Source: Pseudoscleropodium purum | Taxonomy: Eukaryota; Streptophyta; Bryopsida; Hypnales; Brachytheciaceae | Assembly: GCA_963969395.1 (NCBI GenBank) | Contig: OZ017803.1 | Location: 11,904,001-11,968,000 of the forward strand | Direction: 5' to 3' | Length of the DNA stretch: 64,000 bases | Shown here: positions 32,341 through 42,810 of the stretch, piece by piece | Layout: each line of letters opens with the position of its first letter | Position numbering within the stretch: position 1 is the stretch's first letter | Translations under genes and position numbers: made by a program | Notes under the pieces: model-generated | Database searches by the model: none | The model's input: only the letters and a program-made list of their open reading frames with translations | Told to the model about the DNA's origin: nothing

Positions 32341-34546
32341 GGATGTGCATTGCAAGTCATGTAGGCATTTTGAAAGTCAAAACTTGAGTTCACATAGTTT
32401 TTTTTATTTTAAATGCTTTTAAAATTAAGTAAAAAAAATATACCTTCAGTAATCTAATTCATATTCCATTTGAAATTTTTCAAAATTGTTCAAATTATAA
32501 TTCTTGAAGTACATTGAAGATAATATACTTGAAAGCTCAAAATACACCACTTTTGAACTTTTTCTATCAAATTTGGTCTAACCTTAAGGAGTACAACAAT
32601 TACACCATGATGTTTTTCACTATTATTTTTATTTTATTATTATTATTATTTAAAGTATTTTCATAATGAATATTATTTTTATTTTAAAAATCTTTAAGAA
32701 ATCATATAATATTCAATTTGATGTTTTTAATTATGAAAAATGAGAATAAATTTTAGACATGTGTTATTACATTTGAAAATACGAAACTTTTGAAATGTGT
32801 GTTTTAATGTAGAAACCTAATGAAGTTTGAATAAGCCTAGACATAAAATGTTCTTTATCCCCCAAAGGACCAAATAACCATTTGAATGTACGCAAGTTAT
32901 CTTGGATAGGTGCATATGAAGTCATTTGTTGATGGTTGTTCTTAAATTTTAGACATAGGGTGTGAACATGTCCCCCCATAGTGAGAATTTCTATTTTTTT
33001 CATATTGGGTGCTTGGATCAAAGTTATGTTGCTCTAAAATTTTAGGGGTAGCCTAGATAGTTTTAGGCAACATGTGAAAAAATCCTCCAATAATTCTAGA
33101 AGTATATAATTTACATAATACAAGATGCAAATGTAAAAAAAATTAACCATGTATCATGTAACCAATTTTCCTTATAATGGATGGCTCCAAATTTTCCTTA
33201 TAATTGATGTAATTCAAATGTGATTATAGAACTCTTTCATCCATTAGGATCTTGGTGGAGTCACATACATGTAGTTTTAAATATACAACTATATCTAAGG
33301 GATATTTTATGGCACTTTTACATTATTGTCTTTAAAATAGAATTATGTTCTACAATATTATAATAATATTCCATTAATATATTCTTTTATAATTTTATAG
33401 GTCATGTATTTTATTTCTAAAAATATAATTATAAGGTTCAAGAAATAAAATGCACCACTCGGTTGGACTCATATAGGTTTCTTCCTTTTTACCAAGACCA
33501 CTTGATTAGAATGTTGTTTGACCTTGACAATCTTTATGAAGGTATAACAATGAACATTTATCCAATTAAAATTCATATCAAAGTCAATTGTCAAAATTAA
33601 AATGCAATATTTCCTTATATGCTTGAAACAATGATCATTATTTTCCATTTGAAAACAAATTATAAATGCAATAAATTAGTGAGTTTTGGTAATGATGTCA
33701 CTTGGATGCTACTTCTTTGCTGGTCTCAATTATATTGCCAAAGAATTAGTTTTGTCTTGTCATAAATGAAGTTAGATGGAGAATAACTACTATTCAATGA
33801 AAATGCTCACTTCCTTGTCCAACCTACTTTTAAATCTTTATATAAAATGGTTCACCATCTCAAATTCTAGAACCTTCATTTTCTTAATCCATTAAGAATC
33901 ACATGTCAAAATGTTAACAATAGATGGATTGCCCCATGATAAATAAATATTTAACTTTTAAAAGACAAACCCAACTCAAGGGGCTTGGTTTTAGAGAACC
34001 TTCATGACGGTATTTCTATCTTAGTTTGTAGTAACTACAAGTCTAGCTTACTTCTTAGTATCATTATCTTTGTCTCCAAGAAATTTATCAATCATGTTAA
34101 GTTTGGCTTTTCAAAACACAATTTGAATGCATGATTCTTACATTGGATAATTTATTAAATTTTTTTATTAATAACTTTAAGATTACCTATTGTCTTGAGG
34201 AGGATAAAAGCTTGTCATTTGTACGCCATTTGAACAAACATCATCATGCCCATACAAGAAAGATTATGAAATCTAATTTTGGACAACCTACCCATGATCC
34301 AAAATGTCATTTAAGAGTCAAGAAGCTAAAATGCTTACAAGACGACACATTTTGGAAGTTTTAGTTGGACCTTTATACAATGATCAATTCTAGTCAAAAC
34401 ATTAAGAAAAAATTGAACCCACAAAGAGGCCTTGAGTTTTTTTACTAATTTTAATACTAATTGAATGGATATGAAGGAGGCTACATCCTCATTACAACCA
34501 CTACTTGGCGTGTGCTCCATTCTTCATGATGAGATTTTTGAAATCA
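32341..34546. other. AT-rich intergenic DNA
   Basis: Long A/T runs and TTATTA microsatellites (near 32635-32650). No gene is seen; open stretches at 32767-33021 (minus) and 34131-34364 (plus) lack known motifs. Confidence 0.5.
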
Positions 34547-34745
34547 TGGAGATGGATAGGGTAATGATGACAAATTTTTGAATTCATTATGCAATTCGTG
34601 GACCAATTAGAGAATTAAGAAGGCACTTCCCACCCAAATTTATGAGTTTGTGGAGATGGATTGGATAATGATGATGAATTTTTGAATTCATCATATAATT
34701 CTTGGCTCAATTAGTAAGTTGAGAAGGCTCTTCCCACCCAAACCT
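34547..34745. repeat. Two-unit tandem repeat, 104-bp period
   Basis: Units start at 34547 and 34651 with TGGAGATGGAT; both contain AATTTTTGAATTCAT and end near CTTCCCACCCAAA. No known role. Confidence 0.8.
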
Positions 34746-34935
34746 TTGCATTGTGAAGCAGTCTCTTTGGGGGTTCAATTTTTTTGTAATGTGGAATTCT
34801 AACTAGGTATTTGAGTTCTAATTTTGTTTTGCAAAAATATTTAAGAAGAAAAATATCAAATAGATAGCTATGCTATGAGAGGCTTTACCATATACCACTA
34901 CAATTGTGAAACAAGGGAATAAAAATAGTGATGAA

Positions 34936-35709
34936 TGGATTGGATTTCTTGCAATCACACTGTTTTTTTCCAAGACAACTAGCCTACTCACCTTTTCTAG
35001 GCGATGCTCTGGGAAGCACTTATTGATTTAGGGCGAGCTATACTCTTGAAAACTCAATGGTCTTCTCGGTTTCATCCTAATCAATATTTTAGTCTCTGGA
35101 GTCAATTTGACAAGATCGAGCTCATTTCCCCTAAGGTAGAAACCCTCCAAGCCGTCCTTTTAAGGAACTCAGCATATTTGAAGGCATTTTTTCTTTAAAG
35201 TGATATTTTGTAGTGTTAGTGAGTGAAAATCATGAATATAAAAAAAAATTAGATATTTTGGATGTGATATGTAATTTTTATGATTTTTCAAAGTTATGGG
35301 TCTCTAGAGTAGTGGATTTGTCCCATAGGTGCACCCAAATTTGAACCCTGCAAAAATCAACTCTTAACAAATCAGAATCCATAATTTGTCTTTCAAATGT
35401 GTTAGCCAGTAAGAATCAAACATTTGGAGGACACATTCATGTAACTCTAAGGACGCTTTAATGGCACTCTATGGACAAAAAATAGGAACAGGTGTGGTAT
35501 TGGGTGTTTCTACCTTATTTTAGCTAGCCATTCTAGTAACTCTATTATGTGGAATAGAAAGGGCTCTACTCTCTTGCTCCTTCATTTAGTTGTTTATGTT
35601 TTTTGTCCTCCTTGGTTCTTTTTGCTTGCATTCCCTTCATTTGACCAACTGTTAGGTATGGTTGTTACTTTGGTTAATTTTTAATGCAATGGTTGGCCAT
35701 TTGTTTAAA
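34936..35709 (+). mobile_element. LINE insertion with target duplication, itself carrying a nested MITE
   Basis: AAAAATAGTGATGAA occurs at 34921-34935 and 35710-35724. The insert ends with a plant LINE-type 3' part (TTCATTTGACCAACTGTTAG, then AATGCAATGGTTGGCCATTT, then an A run), in plus orientation. A MITE (35134-35516) interrupts it, leaving about 390 bp of LINE sequence. The stretch 35004-35131 keeps an open frame (ALIDLGRAILLKTQWSS and onwards) that could be the C-terminal end of a LINE ORF; this is inference. Confidence 0.75.
35134..35516. mobile_element. TA-target MITE, AGGTAGA family, copy D, nested in a LINE
   Basis: The left end reads AGGTAGAAACCCTCCAAGCC and the right end, complemented, AGGTAGAAACACCCAATACC. 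TA flanks both sides (35132-35133 and 35517-35518), an intact 2-bp duplication. Its interior aligns with copy A at 15.9-16.3 kb. Confidence 0.85.
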
Positions 35710-35756
35710 AAAAATAGTGATGAAAGAAGAGCATCATTTTTTTCATTTTCCATTAT

Positions 35757-37850
35757 TTAATCCTTTAATGACCAAGGAGTAGTCTATTTCAAAATTGCAT
35801 ATATCAAAAGATGCAACTTAGAATAATAACTTAATAATGACTTTCAAACAAAAGTTGAAAAATACGAATTGAAGATCACATCCATATCGTAAGATCAATG
35901 GTTGCACTTCCCTATATTTTTCAATAATTATTTAAACCAAAAATTAAAAATTACTTTAACTAAATTTGACTATAGAATGAATATTCATGTTTTTTTCAAG
36001 ATTTTTTTTCTTTGAGTTGAACATGTTGATTTCTAATTAGGATGATTTTTTAAGATTTTATTTTACTTGTTATTTTCTTGAAGTTATTTTTTGAACTAAA
36101 ACATTTGATCTGAAGATCCCATATGTGTAGAGTCCGTGAGCTGTAGAATATATTTTGAAATTTTCTCACAAGAATCTACAAACAAAGTAATGGATTACAA
36201 AACAAAGCTTTGGTTGCTTGAGAGATCTTAGCATTCAAAATTTGAACATGTAGTCTTGTGGGTCGGGGGGGGGGGGAGGTGACTTGTTCTTTCAGTATGG
36301 TAGCTACTTAAACCTGTAAAGACGGGCCCATGATGATTGAATTATATATAGTTTAATTGTCCATTATTTTGTTTGCTTCCATTTTTCAATTAGATATTAA
36401 TGAATTTATTTTTATTTATTTTTCAGAGATGAAATCACATATCTACTACAAATTGTATAATTTTCAACCTTTTTAATTGGAAAAAGTTGAAATTATTGTG
36501 AATTTTTTAAGATAAAAATGAAGAAAATTCATATCAAATACAAAATATATTCAAAAAATCTGAAATTTTTACTGTAGGATATAGTATAATGTATAACATC
36601 ATGGTCTAAACCAAAGTTACAATATCATTTTATAATTAGAAAATCAACAAACCATGGTTATAGGCCCAAAGTTCATATTGCTAAAAAATACTCAAATATA
36701 AGATTTAAAAAAAATCTAATTGAAATAGAAAGTGCAATCAGTAAGCTTCAATTTCATTAGTTGAATTGACATTAAAATAATTGCCAGTTTTATGGCTAAA
36801 ATTCACATCAAGAATAAATAGCAAGAAATGGCCTAAATACACTACCAGGGGGATCTATGGATTAAGTATCTTTTCCTTTAGAAAGGTCACTATTGAAGGA
36901 CTTTGCAATCCTATTCAATGAAAATGTACTCAATCACCCTTCAAATAATAAATTGGATGAAAAAATATTTTTTACCATCCTCTATTTTCAATTGAAGTCA
37001 TCCATTAGACACTTGATGTTTGTAGCAATGATATGATGTTAATCTTTCACACATTAACTTTTGTTGATGAAAAGGCCCTAGAAGATGGAGGAGGGGGATT
37101 AGAGAGACATTGTCAAGAGCTTTAGGTTTTTGGTATGTTATTCAAAATAAAAATTGAAAAAATCTTTTAAAATATATATTTTTAATTTGAAATCTAAACA
37201 GGAAAAGGTTAAAAAAAAAACATTTGGAATAAGTGGAATTTTTTTCAAGAATTTTAACTTTACAAATTGTAAGATATTAGGACTTGAAGCTAGAAGAAAA
37301 TGTTTTTTTTTCTTGAAAGTGCTATGATATAGCTAACAAAGTTTGACTCATCTTAGAATGTGATTTGAGGACTAATTTTTTGGGGGACAATTGTATGCTA
37401 TATTTTATTGGTTACATAAAATATATATTGGCCAAATTTCAAAAATTGATGAACTTTTTCACAAAAGATTCTTCAAAGATTTTCAAATTGCCCAAGTTGC
37501 TTTAAAAATTTAGGGCAATATAATTTTTTTCTCTAAGCACCTGATCAAAAAGAAAATATTTTTTCTCCAAGGAGGTATACATTTACTCAATCATTGTGTT
37601 CAAATTTCATGAATATATAACTAAGTGTAATTTCGTATGAAACTACTTGAGATTTCTTGCATATGTTGAATGAATATTTGATCCTCTACATGCTAATCAT
37701 TTTGATTCTATGTTGCATACGGCAAGTTTGGATAAAAAAAACGCTCCCAAAAAGAGTTCCATGACTTTTTGACCTTTCTTTGTCCCGAACTATTTCATTG
37801 TAAGATACATGTGACCAATGCAGCAGGACCAACTTTAGGTAAGTTACGTT
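35757..37850. other. AT-rich DNA with a candidate TTAA-element left end
   Basis: TTAA at 35757-35760 is followed by TCCTTTAATGACCAAGG, close to the piggyBac-like ends elsewhere in the window, but no matching right end was found. The stretch 37250-37500 aligns loosely with 55740-55960 (TTGTAAGATATTAGGACTTG against TTGCAAGATTATAGTAATGG; GCCAAATTTCAAAAATTGAT against GCCAAATTTCAAAAGTAGAT), so both are copies of an old repeat. A 12-bp G run lies at 36265-36276. No gene is seen. Confidence 0.4.
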
Positions 37851-38942
37851 ATGTTATATTATACATTACAGAGTGAAAGTGGAGTTTGCTTTTCAAGGGG
37901 GGTGGTCAGTCAGTCGGTCGGTGCTTGATGGTTTGTTTGTGTCTGCAATGATCAATATCCAAATCCATGATCCATTGAGCATTTATGAGAACAAAACCCC
38001 CGTAAATCCACATCATCCGACGAAAGCCACCGCATTATCTGCACATGAGAGTTCCCTCTCTAATTGGTCATTGTAAGTGTGAGAATCCACCAGGGGATGC
38101 AAAACGTAAGTTGTTGTTTTTTGTTGTTGTCAACAAATAAACAAAGCCCACTGCTATTGTGACATGTGAAACTCAATCAGCAAAATTCATTGCTCCACTG
38201 ACCTCATATCAATCATAGACAAAGCAACACCACAATGCCACCTGTAAACTTGAGACTGAGACCACTTGGAGCTTTCGGTGAGGAGCTGTCAATTGACACT
38301 AAAGGGTTCTGAGCAACTCCTCCATGTGCTTGCCCAGAATGAAATTAATTTATAGCATCCACAAACGTACCCTTCCGTAGAAAATATCTGAATTGTGCAT
38401 GTACTGGGGTACTGACCCACTACAGGAGAACAACAGCACACTACACTTAGTAATAATTAAATTTAGGGTTTCCAATGCTAGTGACAGCGACAATCTAAAC
38501 TGAGTAACATAGAGACTATTTTTAAGAAACCTGTACTGCAAGAAGGTAAAATGTACAAGCTGAGGGGCATGCTGCCTGGGCCAAGTAATACAGCTATTTG
38601 AAGTGCCAACCACATAGAGACTATTTAAAGAACAAATGGAAATCCATTGCACAACACCAAATACAAAGTAGCCAAGCCAAACTGGCTGGACAATGAAAGA
38701 AAAACGAAGGAGAAGGACTAATTGAACAGGCAGGGAACAGGCCCTGAAATGCAACTTTTGTAATGGAACAAGTACAGAATTTTCAAAGATTGCCTTATAA
38801 TTGTGAAGGTTAAGTGAAACAATATATACAATCTTGTATATATGTGCACTGTTTCACATCAAATTGATTACAGAAAATTCTTTTACAAAGCCAAATCAAC
38901 AACACACTATGCTCATTAGTGTTCTAAGTATATCCACAAACT
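37851..38942. other. CpG-bearing island with a LINE 3' fragment
   Basis: GGTCAGTCAGTCGGTCGG near 37903 and a TTGTTG tract near 38112-38135 are simple repeats. At about 38630-38700 the stretch AACAAATGGAAATCCATTG with GCCAAGCCAAACTGGCTGGA is the complement of a LINE 3' end. No gene is supported; the 134-codon minus-strand frame at 38350-38754 crosses the LINE fragment and is probably chance. Confidence 0.45.
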
Positions 38943-39950
38943 TCAATATTTTATCCAATAACGTTTTGTTTTGAATACCAAAAAAATCCTTCTTGGCATA
39001 CTTTTATAAAGCTTCTCAAAATCTTTTGCATCAAAACAAGGATAAAAAATACACACATTCTTCCACAATTTTTGTACTCCTTTTGACCTTGGAGTGATTA
39101 GGTTCAATTGTTGCTTGAGAGGTTCCAAAAATGTTCCATTGGATTTAAATGTAGAGATTGTGGTGGCCATTGGTGGAATTGAAATGGTTGGGAAGAAAAC
39201 CACAATTGAACACTTTTTGTTGCATGTTTAGGATCATTATCATATTAAAAAACCACCCTTCTAGGATCTAAGTTACTATTTCATATGGTGCTCTGTAAGT
39301 AGGTTTCTAAATATTTTTGTACAAATATTGCTCCATCCTACCTTCAATTTGGTACCAAACACATGGTCCTAAAGTAATCGTACAACCCCAACCATGTTTG
39401 AACCACCATCATGTTTGACAATTTAATTGACTAAAATGTTGAAGTCTATGTCTCTCCCCCTTCTCTGAACCAACACCATGATTTACCATGTGAATTAAAT
39501 AGATTAATATTGGTCTCATCACTAAAAGTAACATGTCTCCAATTATCAACACTCCAATTTTTGTATTTGTGAACAAATTTCAACCTTGCAATAACGTCTT
39601 TGACCAAGATGAGTCTCTTTTGTTGTACATGAGTACCCAAACTAGCTCCTCTCAAAGCACACCTTAAAATAATTTTTGAAAAGTGTTTATGTGTTTTTTC
39701 TTAAAGGTGCCTTGCAACCGCACTTGTCATTTTGAGACGAGTAGCTATAATAAGGTGCACACCATGTTGCCTCTCTTGTTCTCCTAAAGTCCTTATACAT
39801 CTTTTTTCTTTGCTTTTCAACTTCATCACTAGTCTTTCTCAAATGAGCTATTGAAGACTCATTCATTCCAAGTAATGCTGCAACCTTATGCGTAGAAACA
39901 TTGATCACTCGTAAGTTGCATAAGTGCTTGGTGCTTATGTGATTCCATCA
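38943..39950 (-). pseudogene. Decayed Tc1-type (DD34E) transposase
   Basis: Read on the minus strand. About 39908-39690 encodes a helix-turn-helix-like part (VAALLGMNESSIAHLRK). About 39620-39450 encodes VIARLKFVHKYKNWSVDNW, then VTFSDETNINLF and GKSWCWFREGGE, the usual Tc1 block with the first catalytic Asp in SDET. Near 39240-39130, one frame reads YDNDPKHATKSVQLWF and later LNPMEHFWN, the second Asp and the Glu; exactly 34 residues separate them. About 39090-38943 encodes the closing part (KLYKSMPRR, then a KTKRYWIKY end). At least two frame changes and several stop codons (after GGET, and just before YDND) show it is dead. Tc1 elements move by cut and paste into TA. Terminal repeats could not be fixed. 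Confidence 0.85.
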
Positions 39951-40575
39951 ATTGAGACACATAGGTACAGTTGACAAATCAATTTTCACTATAATTTGTA
40001 CACAACAAAAGCTACACATTGGACTAAAAACACCCTCAAATCTCATAGTGAAGAATGCACAATGAAAATTTGAAGTTGGCCAAGAAGTAGCAACCAAAAT
40101 GGAGTAGTAACAATGCTTGTGCTTCAATGGCAATTTTCTTGGAAATCCTAGCTTATAGAGTAGAAGATTGGATGTGTATATGTAATGAAATTTTAGTTCA
40201 CGTCGAGTGATTTATGTATCACTTAGAAATTTCAATTCATTGTTAACATTGTGAAGTTGTATTCAATTTTGATTTTCACTGTACAAATTGTGAGACTAAA
40301 TGACAATAATGATGGTAATATTATCAACACTAGTTGTCAACTACATTTTTCTTTTTCTTTTTCTTTAGAAACAAAAAGGAACAAGCCTAATGATTAAGAG
40401 AGTGGTCTTCATCAATGCTATGGTTTGCTTCTACTAAACTAGAAGTGAGATGGTTCACTTTGTACTAAATTAATGTCCAACTTAAACATGAATTGTGAAT
40501 TAAATGATGGAGAATTAGAATGAATTATGTGATAGAATAAATAGCACTATTAGATATCATAACACGAAATTCCAT
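39951..40575. other. Flank of the Tc1-type pseudogene, AT-rich
   Basis: TACAGTTGACAAATCAATTT at 39965 and TTCACTGTACAAATTG near 40276 look like Tc1-type end motifs, but no clear partner could be matched on the left side near 38.8 kb. No gene is seen. Confidence 0.35.
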
Positions 40576-40577
40576 TG

Positions 40578-40796
40578 AGGTAGATGTACCCAATACCAAC
40601 TACTAACCTAATACCACCCAAATGTAGGACACTTGTTGATTTTAGAGAGAGATTCTCTGACAACACTACATGCCTTAACTTTACAATAAGTGAAGTTAAG
40701 ATACATAATAATGTTATAAATTCTCACTCTAGAATCAATGACAAACATACGTTTGAGTGGTATTATAATAGCAGTTGGTATTGGGTATGTCTACCT
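40578..40796. mobile_element. TA-target MITE, AGGTAGA family, copy E
   Basis: The left end reads AGGTAGATGTACCCAATACC and continues AACTACTA; the right end, complemented, reads AGGTAGACATACCCAATACC and continues AACTGCTA. The inverted repeat reaches about 44 bp with few mismatches. TA follows the right end (40797-40798) and TG precedes the left. 219 bp, non-coding. Confidence 0.85.
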
Positions 40797-40799
40797 TAT

Positions 40800-41407
40800 T
40801 AGTGCATTGGCTTTGCTCTTATCATCCCTGATTACTGACCATACAGTATGTGATTTTGAAGAATACCTTCGTAGTAGATGAATTCTAATATGTCTCAAAT
40901 GCTTGATTGCTGTTGGTATCTCAATAAGCCCAACTGAAACATTTGGCTAAACTAGCATTTAGCATTTGGTTGTGGCCGTTCTGATCAGACAGAATATTTC
41001 TCAACTGATCCCAACTGATCCCAACGGAACAGCACTAACTTTATAATGATATTGTATTCACTTTCAGTTCCAAGCTTGCAACACATGCAGCATATGCATT
41101 TCTAACGAGGGCTATCCACGTAAGCTTAATTAAGGAGGGAGGACTGGAGATGATTTCCAATCCTATGATATCTTAATGAAATGCATGCCACCTGGTCAAT
41201 AGAAGTGCTAAAAAAAGGGTGACAGAAGGGCACCCCCATTCCAATCCTCAAGTGGACTAACTTAAAGGAAGTTGCCAAGCTTTATTTATCACTATGAAGT
41301 TAATCCCCTCACTAATCTAATCCACCCAATTTGTTCACCCGGACCTTTTCTTACGAAGAACCGGAGTACAAACCACTTAAAGCTGCCAAGCTGCCCAAGG
41401 GAAAAAG
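40800..41407. other. Intergenic DNA
   Basis: CAACTGATCC is doubled near 41007-41025. No gene is seen. Confidence 0.45.
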
Positions 41408-41490
41408 GACGCAGGAATATTTTATTTTTATTTGTCACATGATAAAATTTGCAAATCTTGAATTCATATCTGCAATAGGAGGCCCCAAAC
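41408..41490 (+). repeat. Dispersed 85-bp repeat family R21, copy 3
   Basis: ACGCAGGAA, a T-rich stretch, AATTTGCAAATCTTGAATTC and ATATCTGCAATAGGAGGCCC follow the order of the copy at 21314, including the leading ACGCAGGAA. Confidence 0.7.
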
Positions 41491-41760
41491 TTTTCCAATA
41501 TTCAACTACATGTGGACTTCTCGAGATGCATCTATCAATCTAAGTTTTGGGTGTTGAATCACAATTTGAACTCATAGTTTTTGCATTGAAAAGTTTCACC
41601 ATTTTTTGGAATAGTATCATAGAGGTTGCCTATGACCTTGAGGAGGTTGAAAGTTCATAAAAAATACTGAAATCTAAGTTTGAACCTCTAATGTCCCTTA
41701 ACCTTGGAACAATGATGCAACCTAAGCATGTCCAATGGAAGACAAAAAAATCCTTCTATG

Positions 41761-41910
41761 TAAGGGATGTTTTACACCTAGAAGTTGGGCCGTGCCAATT
41801 TGTTGTGTAAGAGGCCCAAAAATTGTCTCTTGTGATTGAACAAAAGGATGAAATTTGTGCAATCAACCTCTAAGGCTATGGCCCAGCCTCTAGGTGTAAA
41901 GTGTCCCTAA
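41761..41910. mobile_element. 150-bp MITE with long inverted ends
   Basis: The left end reads TAAGGGATGTTTTACACCTA and continues GAAGTTGGGCC; the right end, complemented, reads TTAGGGACACTTTACACCTA and continues GAGGCTGGGCC. The repeat runs about 36 bp with few mismatches. A target duplication is not clear: TA lies inside both ends, which would allow a TA-target element, but this is unresolved. Confidence 0.75.
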
Positions 41911-42689
41911 GATGCTAGAAATGCAAATGAGTTCATTCTTGGAATTTTGCATGAAAAAGGGGAGGCCCTGCACAATAGTTTGATCTCCATTGAGTGCTCT
42001 TGATTTTTCTTAAGCAAATGATTCACATGGTACCCAAGAGGTGATGATTTCCAGGGTGACCATCCCTGCGTTCCAGGGTTCCGAGTTCCGCTTCTTGTTT
42101 GCCTTGCCTTGCCTTGGATGTTTTCGACGCATTCATCCCCCCTTCTCTCCCTCTCTCTCTCTGGCTCTTTTTTCGTTTCTCCGGGGTCAAGGGAGCTGGC
42201 ACCGAAGCGCGGTGGCCGTCCCTTTTGGTCGAAATTAGTCTCCCCACCTAGTGAAGCATCTGTGCAGGCTGGCGGTGGTTTCTCTTGATCCCGATTCCCC
42301 CTTCGAATTGGTTAAGTCTCTCCCCAATTAGGAAGGCTGCTGCAGCCAGCTAGGCAGGGAAGTGGCGCCAATCCCTACAGTACAGTGTACTCTGCTCGTC
42401 CTCCTCCGGCCTCCTCGGGTCAGTTGCAGGGTAACTGAGGCCAGGCAAGGTCGGGCCAGGTAAGCGCAGGATAAACAGGCCGAGTCCGTTTTTCATCGAG
42501 TCCCCGATGGGCGGATGGACGCGCTGCTGCGCAACAGTATCCCGGCGGGTGGCACGATTCGGGCTTTAGATGCCCATTCGCGTGCAGCATGGAATGCATG
42601 GGCTCCGGAAGAAGTTAAAGCCGCGGAGCTCAGTGCTAACTCGCAGCAAAAGAGATTTTGGCTCACCCCTTCATCAGGATCCTAGCTAA
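41911..42689 (+). promoter_or_regulatory. CpG-rich upstream region of the glyoxalase-family gene
   Basis: Composition rises sharply from about 42,040 onward, with many CpG and a CT microsatellite (CTCCCTCTCTCTCTCTGG near 42147). No TATA box is obvious. The region leads into a CT-rich leader with a good donor at 42811, so it is read as promoter. Confidence 0.45.
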
Positions 42690-42810
42690 GTTAGTTGCTC
42701 AGCTCGCTCACCCTCGGCGGTGCTCACACTCCGCCTTCTCTCTCGCTCTGTCTCCCACTTGAGTGCTCTCTCGCTGCTCTGTCCTCGCTTACTCGCTGCC
42801 TGCTTGCATC
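42690..42810 (+). other. Probable first leader exon of the glyoxalase-family gene
   Basis: A CT-rich run (CTTCTCTCTCGCTCTGTCTC and similar) ends at GCATC followed by GTAAGT at 42811, a consensus donor. The next acceptor that leads into the coding exon is TTCTGTTCCAG at 44849, which would make a leader intron of 2,039 bp (42811-44849). Long leader introns are common in plant genes. The exon border is inferred; the transcription start is unknown. Confidence 0.5.
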
